64,000 bases of DNA from Aestuariibius sp. HNIBRBA575 (GTDB lineage: Bacteria; Pseudomonadota; Alphaproteobacteria; Rhodobacterales; Rhodobacteraceae), in NCBI RefSeq assembly GCF_040932005.1, contig NZ_CP162414.1:1391501-1455500 (forward strand). Direction: 5' to 3'. Each line of letters begins with the position of its first letter. Positions within the stretch are counted from its first letter, which is position 1. Under the pieces are notes generated by a model. That model made no database searches, was not told the DNA's origin, and worked only from the letters and a program-made list of their open reading frames with translations. Shown one piece after another: positions 32,575 to 41,604 of this stretch. The translations under genes were made by a program, and so were the position numbers.

Positions 32575-34022
32575 ATGACGTCCTCCTTTTTGTGAACCAA
32601 TCGACCCGTCGTGTTTTCGGTCGGTGTCAGCATGTGGCTCAGCGGGATCAGGGCTTCTATCACGGTTCCCGGACCAGTGGAAATCAGGTGAAATGTCCCA
32701 CCCAATTGTTCGATACGTTCAGCCATATTGCGCAGCCCCAGTCCACCGCCACGACTGCGCCGTTCGGTGCGGGGCGGCAGGCCGACCCCGTTATCAGCAA
32801 TACGCAGCAATGCCCCTTTGCGATTGCCGCGCAGTTGAATATCGACCTGTGTCGCTTCGGCATGGCGTTCAATATTGGTCAGGGCCTCTTGGGCGATGCG
32901 ATACATGGCAATGCGGGCCTCTTGATCCAGCCGATTTCGAAACACCACGGTTTCAAAATTCACGATGATGCCGGTTCGGGTTGCGAAATCTTCGGTCAGG
33001 GATTTTAACGCCGGGCCAAGCCCCAAATCATCCAGCACACCGGGGCGCAAATCGCGGCTGATCCGGCGCACTTCCTGGATGGCGCCGCCAAGGGATTGGA
33101 TGCCTTTGTCCAAGCTCTCTTCGGCGCGTTCATCGTTTGATTTCAGACGTTTACGAGCCAATTCTAACGCATATCGCACCGACACCAAAATCTGGGAAAT
33201 ACTGTCATGTAATTCCCGCGCCACGCGCCCGCGCTCTTCTTCTTGGGTGTCGATGATCCGTTGGGTCAGTTGCTTTAGCTTGGCATCGGCCAGCCGTCGT
33301 TCACGTATGTTCAGACCAATACCGGTCAAAAACACCGCCACCAACGCCGCAATGGTGATGGCCAATATATAGAGTGACATCCTCTGGATGCGGTCCTCAA
33401 CTTCGGCGCGGGCTGCGGCGACGGTATCCAACACGTCATCGATGAAAATACCGGTGCCCACAACCCAACGCCAATCCTGCAAGCCCACCACATAGACAAC
33501 CATGCGCGCGGTTTCACCGGTGCTGGGTTTGGGCCAGTCAAAGGTATGATAGCCCCCACCGGCGCGGGCGATACGGATCAATTCATCCGTGATCGGTATG
33601 CCATTTGTGTCCACCAACCCAGTCCAGTCCCCGCCAATCAGAAACGTTTGCCGGGGGGCGACCAGATTGCGCCCATCGTAATCATACACAAAGAAATAGC
33701 CGTCCTGACCATAGATCATGGATGACAATTCTTGGGTCACTTCAAGCTTGGCCACTTCGTCATCTGGTGCGGCACGTCCATAAATATTGACGAAGCCCGT
33801 GCGTGCAATTGACATATAGTTTTTCAGCTCATCCCGCTTGGCATCGATCAGCTGCGTTTCCAGCGCCTTGATTTCACGTTCTGCCAATTGCCTTGATTGG
33901 CCGATCACCAAAAACGAAATCACCGTCACCGCCACGATCAGGGGCACGGTTGCCAAAAGGAACAGTTTTTGTCCGTAACTGAGCGCAATTGCATCGCGAA
34001 AAGGGGTTGGGCGGGTGTCCAT
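32571..34022 (-). CDS. Cache-domain sensor histidine kinase (HisKA_3/NarX type)
   Basis: 483 residues from ATG 34022; a TTG 45 bases earlier is less likely. Membrane segment 1 (18-40) and segment 2 (216-237) enclose a periplasmic Cache domain of about 170 residues with GQDGYFFVYDYDGRNLVAP and DWRWVVGTGIFIDD, typical of small-molecule (often organic acid) sensors. The H-box His272 lies in RVARELHDSISQILVSVRYA, and the HATPase_c part has IADNGVGLPPRTE and GGGLGLRNMAERIEQLGG. Its position opposite the TRAP genes suggests it senses the transported compound. Confidence 0.92.
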   Translation of the reverse strand: MDTRPTPFRDAIALSYGQKLFLLATVPLIVAVTVISFLVIGQSRQLAEREIKALETQLIDAKRDELKNYMSIARTGFVNIYGRAAPDDEVAKLEVTQELSSMIYGQDGYFFVYDYDGRNLVAPRQTFLIGGDWTGLVDTNGIPITDELIRIARAGGGYHTFDWPKPSTGETARMVVYVVGLQDWRWVVGTGIFIDDVLDTVAAARAEVEDRIQRMSLYILAITIAALVAVFLTGIGLNIRERRLADAKLKQLTQRIIDTQEEERGRVARELHDSISQILVSVRYALELARKRLKSNDERAEESLDKGIQSLGGAIQEVRRISRDLRPGVLDDLGLGPALKSLTEDFATRTGIIVNFETVVFRNRLDQEARIAMYRIAQEALTNIERHAEATQVDIQLRGNRKGALLRIADNGVGLPPRTERRSRGGGLGLRNMAERIEQLGGTFHLISTGPGTVIEALIPLSHMLTPTENTTGRLVHKKEDVI

Positions 34023-34269
34023 AAATGATTCGATAGACCGAATCTGTGGCGAATCAAAGGGCACCAAAAATGCTGTTATCGCTAACGCAAAGGGTTTAGG
34101 GTGTTCTAACCCCGAAAACCGGTCATATTTTATGACAATTTTGATCGATCTTGTGGGTCTCTACGCAGTCATGGGTATTTTGGTCTGCAATTTCCCGCGC
34201 TAGGGTCATCGAACCTGCAACGATCTGCCATCCCCGGGGAGGGGACGGTTCTACTTTGGGAGGACAACC

Positions 34270-35352
34270 ATGGATCGTCGTTCTTTTTTGAAAACTTCTG
34301 CTATTGGCGGCACCGCCGCTGCTGCGACTGGCCTTGCCGCTCCGGCATATGCTCAGGGCAATCGGACCCTGACAATGGTCACCAGCTGGGGCCGCGGTCT
34401 GGCCGGTGTGCATGATGCAGCGCAACGTGTTGCTGACAACATCACCGCCATGACAGACGGCTCATTGACCATCGATCTGAAAGCATCAGGCGAATTGGTT
34501 GGTGGCTTCGAAGTGTTTGACGCTGTGACATCTGGTCAGGCGGACATGTATCACGCGGCTGACTATTACTTTGTCGGTCAGCACCCAGGCTATGCCTTCT
34601 TTACATCTGTTCCTTTCGGCATGACTGCACAGGAACTGGCCAACTGGTACTACCATGGCGAAGGCGCTGCAAAGCACGACGAGCTGGGCGAAATCTTTGG
34701 CCTGAAATCGTTCTTGGCTGGTAACACTGGCGCCCAAGCGGGTGGTTGGTTCTCTAAGGAAATCAACGGTCCAGAAGACTTCCAAGGTCTGAAATTCCGT
34801 ATGCCGGGTCTGGGCGGTCAAGCGCTGGGTAAACTGGGCGCATCCATCCAAAACCTTCCGGGTGCAGAAGTGTACCAAGCGTTGGCATCTGGTGCGATTG
34901 ACGGAACCGAATGGATCGGCCCATGGGCAGATGAAAAAGCTGGTTTCCAGGAAATCACCAAGTTCTACTACACAGCTGGCTTCCACGAGCCGGGTGCGGG
35001 TCTGTCGCTGGCGACAAACCGTGACGTGTTCAACGAACTGTCCCCAGCCCATCAGAAAGTGATCGAAATCGCTGCTGGCGAATGCCACCAGTGGAACCTG
35101 TCACAATTCCTGAACAACAACGGTGCCGCATTGCAGCGTCTGCAGGCTGGCGGCGTAAACGTTCTGGAATTCCCAGATTCAGTTTGGGACGCAATGGGGA
35201 CTGCGACAGAGGAAACTCTGAGCGAGCACATGGGTGACGATCTGTATGCCGGCATCCGTGAAAGCTACAACTCTTCTATGGCGGCCAGCTCTAACTGGTT
35301 GGTGAAGTCCGAAGGGACATACCGTAGCCAGCGTGACCGCGTTCTGGGCTAA
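34270..35352 (+). CDS. TRAP transporter substrate-binding protein, TakP-like
   Basis: 360 residues. The twin-arginine-like start MDRRSFLKTSAIGGTAAAAT runs to an Ala-rich cleavage site (APAYA-QGN). The DctP-family body has the ADYYFVGQHPGYAFFTSVPFG, GGWFSKEINGPEDFQGLKFR and GAIDGTEWIGPWADE stretches seen in the alpha-keto-acid binding protein TakP. It is periplasmic and delivers substrate to the two permease subunits. The ribosome site GGGAGGACAACC is strong, and codon choice looks biased towards high expression. Keto acid or a similar carboxylate as substrate is an inference. Confidence 0.92.
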   Translation: MDRRSFLKTSAIGGTAAAATGLAAPAYAQGNRTLTMVTSWGRGLAGVHDAAQRVADNITAMTDGSLTIDLKASGELVGGFEVFDAVTSGQADMYHAADYYFVGQHPGYAFFTSVPFGMTAQELANWYYHGEGAAKHDELGEIFGLKSFLAGNTGAQAGGWFSKEINGPEDFQGLKFRMPGLGGQALGKLGASIQNLPGAEVYQALASGAIDGTEWIGPWADEKAGFQEITKFYYTAGFHEPGAGLSLATNRDVFNELSPAHQKVIEIAAGECHQWNLSQFLNNNGAALQRLQAGGVNVLEFPDSVWDAMGTATEETLSEHMGDDLYAGIRESYNSSMAASSNWLVKSEGTYRSQRDRVLG

Positions 35353-35373
35353 AGCCTGATCGTATAAATTTAT

Positions 35374-35400
35374 CGGCCCTCCGTTTCGCACGGGGGGTCG
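35374..35400 (+). terminator. Hairpin between TRAP binding-protein and permease genes
   Basis: An 11-bp stem with two G-U pairs (35374-35384 with 35390-35400) and a TTCGC loop, without a T run. In transporter operons such hairpins often protect the message of the abundant binding protein; that use is inferred here. Confidence 0.65.
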
Positions 35401-35493
35401 GTGCGCGCAGATCGCGTGGGTTTGAGGATTTCGGTCAACGCCTGCACATCGCGCGAATTTACCCTATAAATTAGGGCCCATTCAAAACGGGGG

Positions 35494-36447
35494 ATGACCA
35501 TGGGACTGGTCGAATCATGGGGCGGAAACGCCTTTGGTTGGTTTTTCGCACATCTGATCGAAGCTTTTTATAACATCGGCTATGCGGTGTTACATCCGGG
35601 GCAATGGCTGTCTTGGGTGCCGTATATCAACGGATCGATGCCAGAAACCGAAATCAAAGAAGCGCTGATGCGGTTCATCTATTATGGCGGCTCTACCGAG
35701 CTGTTTTTCGCGGTTTTTGCGATCTTCTTGGTTTTTACCGGAATTGGGCTAGCAAATAACGGGTTTATGTGGCGCTGCGTTCGGACCCTGGAAGGGTTTG
35801 CAAACGGCATCGGCCGGTTTTTTGCTTGGGCCGGTTTGTTGATGGTGCTGCAACAGATCATGATCATCTTTATGCAGCGCGTCTTTGCGGTGTCCGAGAT
35901 TTCGATCGGGTTTGGATCCGCGCTGACCAAGGACGTGTCCTGGTGGGCCGAAATGCTGAAATTCGAAAACGCGCTGATCGTGACGCTTTGTGCGTCTTAT
36001 ACCTTTGTTCAGGGCGGGCATGTCCGGGTTGATCTGGTCTATTCTGCCGTGTCGTTTCGCACCAAACGCATCATCGACATGATCGGATCGCTGATCTTTA
36101 TGGTGCCGGCGGCGGTGCTGACATGGATGTATGGCTGGTATTTCCTGTGGCGCCATCTGGTGGTGCCAAAACCGTCCGCTTCTGACAGTTTGGATCGGTT
36201 GATCACCAAAGCCCGCGCCATTCGTTGGAATGTTGAAACCATCGGGTTTTCGCCCAACGGCTTTAACGGTTATTTCCTGTTCAAGATCCTGCTGGTGGCG
36301 TTCACCGGGTTGATCATGCTGCAGGCCGTGGCGTTCTTTTATCGCTCTTACCTAGAGTGGAAAGAAGGGCCTTCTTCTGAAAACAAATATCTCGACAAGG
36401 ACGTGCTGGGCGATGAGCAAGCCGAACTTGTTGCAGACATCCACTAA
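35494..36447 (+). CDS. TRAP transporter small permease (DctQ type)
   Basis: 317 residues, longer than the usual 160-200. Four hydrophobic segments are visible, at about residues 70-90 (ELFFAVFAIFLVFTGIGLAN), 108-130, 160-178 and 195-220, plus one near the C-terminus (residues 265-287). TYTFVQGGHVRVDLVYS corresponds to the conserved DctQ region. It forms the membrane complex with the large permease encoded 17 bases downstream. ATG 35494 or ATG 35500 could be the start. Confidence 0.88.
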   Translation: MTMGLVESWGGNAFGWFFAHLIEAFYNIGYAVLHPGQWLSWVPYINGSMPETEIKEALMRFIYYGGSTELFFAVFAIFLVFTGIGLANNGFMWRCVRTLEGFANGIGRFFAWAGLLMVLQQIMIIFMQRVFAVSEISIGFGSALTKDVSWWAEMLKFENALIVTLCASYTFVQGGHVRVDLVYSAVSFRTKRIIDMIGSLIFMVPAAVLTWMYGWYFLWRHLVVPKPSASDSLDRLITKARAIRWNVETIGFSPNGFNGYFLFKILLVAFTGLIMLQAVAFFYRSYLEWKEGPSSENKYLDKDVLGDEQAELVADIH

Positions 36448-36464
36448 ATTAGGGGCGTAAAGCT

Positions 36465-38819
36465 ATGCTATTGGGATTAGATGGCGTCGAGATCGGCCTG
36501 ATCATCGTCTTGCTGTGCCTCTTTGGGGGTATTCTTTCCGGCTTTCCGGTGGCGTTTGCCATCGGTGGGGCAGGGGTTATTTCATTTGCGTTGATTGCGG
36601 CGCTGGATTCAGGCGGATACCTGATCCACCAAGCGATCGACAAAGGGTCAGACGCCTATAACGCGTTGATCGGATCAGGGATCCATCCGGATAAAATCTC
36701 GGTCTTTAGGTATCCTGATTTGCCACGACTTGCGGAACCTGTGTTTGCGCAAGGCTGGGAAACAGCGATGGACCGCAACGTGTCCTTTATTGTGAACCGG
36801 ATGAACGAACGGGTTCTGGCGGGGCAATCCATCGAAACCCTGTTGGCGGTACTGATGTTCGTCATGATGGGGATCACGCTGGAACGGTCCAAAATCGCGG
36901 ATGATTTGCTGACCTCGATGAGCCGCGTTTTTGGCCCATTGCCGGGCGGTCTGGCCGTGTCGGTTGTGGTTGTGGGGGCGTTTTTGGCGGCCTCAACCGG
37001 GATCGTGGGCGCAACTGTTGTGACCATGGGGCTTTTGTCGTTGCCCACTATGTTGCGCAACAATTATTCGCCGGAATTGGCCACAGGGGTGATTGCGGCG
37101 TCGGGCACATTGGGGCAGATCATTCCGCCTTCGATTGTGATCGTGCTGTTGGGCACCTTGGCTGGGGATCTTTATTCCACCGCCCAAGAGGCCCGCGCCC
37201 AAGAAGCAGGATGTAGCGATGCGCTGACCCTTCTCGGGGAACCCGCGGTTGTGTCCGTTGGCACCTTGTTCCAAGCGGCGTTGCTGCCGGGGATCATGCT
37301 GGCCTTCCTTTATGGGGCCTATGCGTTTGGCTATGCGATGTTGAAACCACATAAGGCACCGCCGGTGGAATTTGACGCCAAAACCGGTGAAACCATCACC
37401 CGTAACGAAGGCCTGACATGGTTCCTGGGCGTGCCTGTTGCATTAATCGTCGGAACCATCCTGCTGGGCCAGGTGGGCATCGTTGGGTCGCAATCCGTCA
37501 TCGTGAATTCCTATTCCGAAGCCGGACAATCCGCGAGCTTGCGCACAAATGTTTCTGAGCAATGCGCCGCCTCGATGTTGGAACTGCATGGCCAAGAGGC
37601 ATGGGACACAGCTGTTGGAGAACAAGCGGCGATTGACGCCTCTGGTGGTGCGGTTGCCGCCCATCAACTGAGCGACGATGAACGGGCGCAGGCGCTGGCT
37701 GAAAAGCTAGAAAATGCAGCCCCCATCGGCAAAGGCATCGCAGTATTTGCTTTGTTGTTCGGCTTGGTTCTGGTCATAGCACGGGGGGTTCAGCCCAACG
37801 CCGATCCTAAACCACTGATTTTGGGGGCGATGGGTCTGTTGGCGATGTTGTTCCTGGATGTGGTGGCGATTGGTCCGCTGACATCACCGGGGGTCACATT
37901 GTTGATCCTGCTGGTTCCGGGCATCATTGTGATGCGCGCCAGCAAGGTCGCCGCAGGCCGGTTGGGTCAAAATGATCTGCTGCGGGTGGTGTTCCCACCT
38001 CTGGTCCTGATCGTTGCGGTGCTGGGGTCCATTTTGGGCGGCATCACCAACCCAACACCAGCGGCCGCATTGGGCGCAGGTGGGGCGATCCTGCTGGCGG
38101 CCTATCGCAAGCTACAGGATCAAGGCAAATCCGGCGCACCTATCCTATGGGGCACGGGCGCGGTTGTGGTCATGCTGTTGCTGGGCACCAACTTTGATAT
38201 GCGGATCAATCAGGAAAGTGTCGGGTTTGAAAACTGGCTGGCCTTTATCGCGGCCTTCACCTGCTTCTTGTTTGCCTTTGCGGTGATCCTCTATGCATGC
38301 TGGGTGCTGTTTGCCGGTGGCGTTTTGTCCCCCGTCATGCGCGAAACCGCCAAAGTAACATCGATGGTTTTCTCCATCCTGATCGGCTCTCAGCTGCTCA
38401 ATCTGGTGGTGATTTCCTTTGGTGGCGAACATTACATTCAGGACTTCCTCAAGAGTTTTGATGATGTGCGCACGGTGTTCCTGATCGTGATGCTGGTGCT
38501 ATTTGTGCTGGGCTTTGTGCTTGATTTCCTTGAAATCATTTACATCGTGATCCCAATCGTCGGCCCGGTCATCTATGGGGATGTTCTGGATCCGAAATGG
38601 GTGACGATCATGATCGCGGTGAACCTGCAAACATCGTTCCTAACACCGCCCTTTGGGTTTGCGCTGTTCTACTTGCGCGGCGTCGCCCCCAAAGAGGTCA
38701 CGACCGGTCATATCTATCGCGGGGTGATCCCGTTTGTGTTGATCCAAGTGGTTGGGTTGGGCATGTTGGCACTGTTCCCACAGGTCGTCACAATCATTCC
38801 CAATCTCATCGGGAACTGA
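36465..38819 (+). CDS. TRAP transporter large permease (DctM type), extended form
   Basis: 784 residues against about 430 for standard DctM. The N-terminal DctM half has LSGFPVAFAIGGAGVISFAL, AASTGIVGATVVTMGLLSLP and ASGTLGQIIPPSIVIVLLG. The C-terminal half has GFVLDFLEIIYIVIPIVGPV and LQTSFLTPPFGFALFYLRG. Between them is an insert of several additional hydrophobic helices and a soluble stretch near residues 350-415 (AAIDASGGAVAAHQLSDDER). Long permeases of this kind accompany TakP-like transporters. A terminator follows. Confidence 0.9.
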   Translation: MLLGLDGVEIGLIIVLLCLFGGILSGFPVAFAIGGAGVISFALIAALDSGGYLIHQAIDKGSDAYNALIGSGIHPDKISVFRYPDLPRLAEPVFAQGWETAMDRNVSFIVNRMNERVLAGQSIETLLAVLMFVMMGITLERSKIADDLLTSMSRVFGPLPGGLAVSVVVVGAFLAASTGIVGATVVTMGLLSLPTMLRNNYSPELATGVIAASGTLGQIIPPSIVIVLLGTLAGDLYSTAQEARAQEAGCSDALTLLGEPAVVSVGTLFQAALLPGIMLAFLYGAYAFGYAMLKPHKAPPVEFDAKTGETITRNEGLTWFLGVPVALIVGTILLGQVGIVGSQSVIVNSYSEAGQSASLRTNVSEQCAASMLELHGQEAWDTAVGEQAAIDASGGAVAAHQLSDDERAQALAEKLENAAPIGKGIAVFALLFGLVLVIARGVQPNADPKPLILGAMGLLAMLFLDVVAIGPLTSPGVTLLILLVPGIIVMRASKVAAGRLGQNDLLRVVFPPLVLIVAVLGSILGGITNPTPAAALGAGGAILLAAYRKLQDQGKSGAPILWGTGAVVVMLLLGTNFDMRINQESVGFENWLAFIAAFTCFLFAFAVILYACWVLFAGGVLSPVMRETAKVTSMVFSILIGSQLLNLVVISFGGEHYIQDFLKSFDDVRTVFLIVMLVLFVLGFVLDFLEIIYIVIPIVGPVIYGDVLDPKWVTIMIAVNLQTSFLTPPFGFALFYLRGVAPKEVTTGHIYRGVIPFVLIQVVGLGMLALFPQVVTIIPNLIGN

Positions 38820-38838
38820 CCCAGACATTATACCTTTG

Positions 38839-38870
38839 AAAACGGCGTCCTTTGGGCGCCGTTTTTCTTT
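38839..38870 (+). terminator. Terminator of the TRAP operon
   Basis: A 12-bp stem with one G-U pair (38839-38850 with 38854-38865), a 3-base loop and a following T-rich tail (TTTTTCTTTTG) 20 bases past the permease stop. Confidence 0.9.
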
Positions 38871-38896
38871 TGATCCACCAAAATTCGGGCGTGGTG

Positions 38897-39295
38897 TTAG
38901 ATCGGATTATCTGAACTGGGTTGCAGCAGATCCCAGCGGTTGCCAAACGGATCCTGCCAGACCGCGACAATGCCATAGATTTCTCGGCGTGGCTTTTCGC
39001 AGAAATGCACACCGGCCTGGATCATTCTGGCATGTTCACGGGCAAAATCATCGGTCGATAGGAAAAAACCGACACGTCCGCCGGTTTGCTGACCGATGGC
39101 TGCGGATTGTAGGTCACCATCCGCCTTGGCCAGCAATATGCGACATTGCCCACCGGGCGGGGCCACCAGCACCCAGCGTTTGGTCACGCTAAGCCGTTTG
39201 TCCGTGATGACATCCCAACCCAAAACGCCATGATAGAAATCCAGCGCCAGATCGTAATCCGGTACAACCAGCGCAAAAGCAGCGATATGGGGCAT
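38897..39295 (-). CDS. VOC (glyoxalase/bleomycin-resistance) family protein
   Basis: 132 residues. A single polypeptide with two beta-alpha-beta-beta-beta units: FALVVPDYDLALDFYHGVLG in the first, and FFLSTDDFAREHARMIQAGV followed by VAVWQDPFGNRWDLLQP in the second, the usual end of the fold with its metal-site Glu/Asp region. The substrate cannot be inferred. Its start overlaps the last base of the bpt stop, so it is co-transcribed with it. Confidence 0.88.
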   Translation of the reverse strand: MPHIAAFALVVPDYDLALDFYHGVLGWDVITDKRLSVTKRWVLVAPPGGQCRILLAKADGDLQSAAIGQQTGGRVGFFLSTDDFAREHARMIQAGVHFCEKPRREIYGIVAVWQDPFGNRWDLLQPSSDNPI

Positions 39296-40146
39296 TAGAA
39301 TTTTGTTGTGGGCCGCGCATCCGGCAGGCTGATCTTGGCCACTTGTTCGGCGATGGGCGGCACAGATAGGGGATGGGTTTCGGCCTCATAGGCGGCTTTG
39401 TCTGTTAGCGGTGTCCATTCGCCGCGGTGATAGATTTCTAACCCTTTGAACTTGGCCTTGTAGTCCATTTTGGGCGATCCGGGCACCCAATAGCCCAAAT
39501 AAATATAGGGCAAATCCATCTGACGCGCGATTTCGATATGATCCAAAATCACATGAGTGCCCAGTGAATCCCCGTGATGTTCGGGCGAGAAAAACGAATA
39601 AACCATCGACAGCCCATCATCGAGGATATCGGTCAAACATACTGCGCGCAGACCGCCACGTGGATCGGTGTCGCGCGTCGCGTCGTCGTCAGGGTGGGTA
39701 TATTCGATCACACGGGACCGGATTGGCGTTTCTTCGACCATGGCGGCGAATTCAAACAGGTCCATATCCGCCATGCCGCCATCAGAATGACGCCCGTCCA
39801 GATAATCGCGAAACAACGCATATTGTTCCTCTGTGGCCCAAGGCGACAGCGCGCGTCGGTGCAGGTCTGCATTGCGTTTAAACACGCGGCGCTGACTGCG
39901 GGTCGGGGCAAAATCCGCCACCTTGATCCGGGCTGACAAACAGGCCGAACATTCCGCACAGGACGGGCGATAAAGGACATTTTGCGACCGGCGAAAGCCC
40001 TGTTTTGACAATGCGTCATTCAGCTGTTCGGCTGTATCCCCTTGTAAAGCCGTGAATAATTTGCGCTCCATCCGGTCTGCCAGATAGGGGCAGGGCTGGG
40101 GCGCGGTCACGTAAAATTGCGGCGCAAGGGGTAGTGTATGACGCAT
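39295..40146 (-). CDS. bpt: Aspartate/glutamate leucyltransferase (Bpt), N-end rule
   Basis: 283 residues. It transfers leucine from Leu-tRNA to proteins with N-terminal Asp or Glu, marking them for ClpAP. The N-terminal ATE domain shows the Cys-rich [16 protein letters not shown] and [17 protein letters not shown] motifs. The C-terminal domain has [20 protein letters not shown] and [20 protein letters not shown]. All are standard for the bacterial Bpt branch rather than eukaryotic ATE1. GAGCC precedes the ATG. Confidence 0.94.
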   Translation of the reverse strand: MRHTLPLAPQFYVTAPQPCPYLADRMERKLFTALQGDTAEQLNDALSKQGFRRSQNVLYRPSCAECSACLSARIKVADFAPTRSQRRVFKRNADLHRRALSPWATEEQYALFRDYLDGRHSDGGMADMDLFEFAAMVEETPIRSRVIEYTHPDDDATRDTDPRGGLRAVCLTDILDDGLSMVYSFFSPEHHGDSLGTHVILDHIEIARQMDLPYIYLGYWVPGSPKMDYKAKFKGLEIYHRGEWTPLTDKAAYEAETHPLSVPPIAEQVAKISLPDARPTTKF

Positions 40147-40256
40147 AAAACTGGCTCCTTAAGGGGGACGTTAACAACGCGTGTCCCCGAGTCCAAGCCC
40201 CCCATATTCAGGGAGTTGATTGAAATATTAATATTTCATGGACAATTTTGCCTCTT

Positions 40257-40865
40257 TTAGAGGGGCGCTCCTTGTGGGCGCAACCACGCTTCAAGGTAGA
40301 TGGTTAACCGCGATTGGATGCTGGCATCCCCGTGTACGGCGCAAAAATGCAGCGCAATCGCTTGGATAACAAAGGCTTGCACGCCTTCGGCCAAAAGGAT
40401 GGCGGACACATCTTTGCGAAACGGGCCAATTGTTAACCATTTGGCCAAAACCGCGATCTGACGATCAAAGGTCCGCGCGATAGGGCCCAGTTCCTCTTTG
40501 GCGGCGGCGCCGGAATGCCGAATGATCAGATCAAACAGATAGCGTTCTTGGGCCATGAAATTCAGGATTGGCATCAATTGAACCACAAAATCCGCAACAT
40601 CATCGGGCGTGGATTTCTGTTCAATATCATAAAGATAGAGGTTCAATTCATCCCCAACGATCAGATCCAGCAACGCGTCCTTGTCCGGGAAATGGGCAAA
40701 AAATGTGCCCTTGGCGACGCCGGCCTGTTGTACCACTTGTTCGACGCGCATCGCCCCATAGCCCTGAACAGCGATCACTGCTTTGGCGGTGTCGATCAGT
40801 TTGGCGCGGGTGGCGTGGGCCCGTTTTTGGATGGGTTTGGTTTGTTGGGTCATGTGCCTAGACAT
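40257..40865 (-). CDS. TetR/AcrR-family repressor
   Basis: 202 residues from ATG 40865; ATG 40853 is a possible alternative with AGG just before it. The N-terminal helix-turn-helix is clear (ARAKLIDTAKAVIAVQGYGA-like helix 1, then RVEQVVQQAGVAKGTFFAHF and PDKDALLDLIV). The C-terminal ligand domain is helical and unspecific. The gene is divergent from a flavodoxin-fold reductase, and three copies of an inverted repeat lie between them. It very probably represses both, released by an unknown small molecule. Confidence 0.9.
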   Translation of the reverse strand: MSRHMTQQTKPIQKRAHATRAKLIDTAKAVIAVQGYGAMRVEQVVQQAGVAKGTFFAHFPDKDALLDLIVGDELNLYLYDIEQKSTPDDVADFVVQLMPILNFMAQERYLFDLIIRHSGAAAKEELGPIARTFDRQIAVLAKWLTIGPFRKDVSAILLAEGVQAFVIQAIALHFCAVHGDASIQSRLTIYLEAWLRPQGAPL

Positions 40866-40875
40866 ACAGGATTTG

Positions 40876-40934
40876 TGACCGTGGTCAAATTTATGAATTG
40901 ACCGTGGTCATTTTTGACAATATGACCACGGTCA
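40876..40934. promoter_or_regulatory. Three TGACC-N2-GGTCA operators in the TetR/reductase promoter
   Basis: Identical half-sites TGACC/GGTCA occur at 40876-40887, 40899-40910 and 40923-40934, with spacers GT, GT and AC. The centres are 23 and 24 bases apart, close to two helical turns, so dimers would bind on one face of the DNA. A promoter TTGACA (40914-40919) with TATTTA (40936-40941) and a 16-base spacer drives the reductase gene. The third operator fills that spacer. Confidence 0.85.
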
Positions 40935-40960
40935 ATATTTAACACTCCAAAGGAAACGTC

Positions 40961-41545
40961 ATGTCTGCCAAACGTATTCTGGTTCTAAACGGCCACCCCG
41001 CTGAAACGTCTTTGTCCAAATCTCTGGCCGAAAAATATACGCAATCCGCCCAAGAGGCCGGTCACGATGTGCGGGTATTGCACCTGCGTGATTTTGATTT
41101 GGATTATGGATTTGGCGGATATTCCAACCACAAACCGCTAGAGCCTTGTTTACTGGCCTTTCAGGCGGATGTGGACTGGGCCCAACATGTGGTTTTGCTG
41201 ACACCGATGTGGTGGGGGGGGATGCCCGCCAAATTAAAGGGCCTGTTTGATCGCACATTGCTGCCGGGATGGGCGTTTGACACACGCACCACTAAAATGG
41301 GTATGCCGTTGCCGCTGTTAGGGGGGCGCACTGCGCGCGCGATTGTGACGTCCGATACGCCGACATTCCTGTTTGGGCTGATGTATCATCGGTCCTTGCT
41401 GCGTCAAATCAAAGGGCAGATTTTGCATTTTATCGGCATGAAACCTGCCAAAATCACCCATTTCGCGCCCGCCAGCAAAGCCAAGCCCGAATTGGCCGCA
41501 AGGTGGCTGAACAAGGTGGGTGAATTGGGGCGTCAGGGCGTCTAA
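40961..41545 (+). CDS. NAD(P)H-dependent oxidoreductase, flavodoxin-like (NQO1/KefF type)
   Basis: 194 residues. RILVLNGHPAETSLSKSLAE is the flavin phosphate-binding start of the flavodoxin_2 family. LLTPMWWGGMPAKLKGLFDR gives the conserved PMWW segment that contacts the isoalloxazine, and LPLLGGRTARAIVTSDTP the following loop. Such enzymes reduce quinones or other electrophiles by two electrons. AAAGGAAACGTC precedes the ATG. Control by the divergent TetR protein through the triple operator suggests induction by a toxic or quinone-like compound. Confidence 0.9.
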   Translation: MSAKRILVLNGHPAETSLSKSLAEKYTQSAQEAGHDVRVLHLRDFDLDYGFGGYSNHKPLEPCLLAFQADVDWAQHVVLLTPMWWGGMPAKLKGLFDRTLLPGWAFDTRTTKMGMPLPLLGGRTARAIVTSDTPTFLFGLMYHRSLLRQIKGQILHFIGMKPAKITHFAPASKAKPELAARWLNKVGELGRQGV

Positions 41546-41553
41546 TGGCTTCA

Positions 41554-41587
41554 ACGAAAAAAGGGACGGTTGGGGAACCGTCCCTTT
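41554..41587. terminator. Bidirectional terminator between reductase and RDD genes
   Basis: A perfect 12-bp stem (41560-41571 with 41576-41587, AAAGGGACGGTT and its complement) has a GGGG loop. A-rich sequence on the left gives T runs for the minus strand, and CCCTTT ends the plus side. It lies between convergent genes. Confidence 0.85.
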
Positions 41588-41604
41588 GACTGCATGTGGT
41601 GGGA

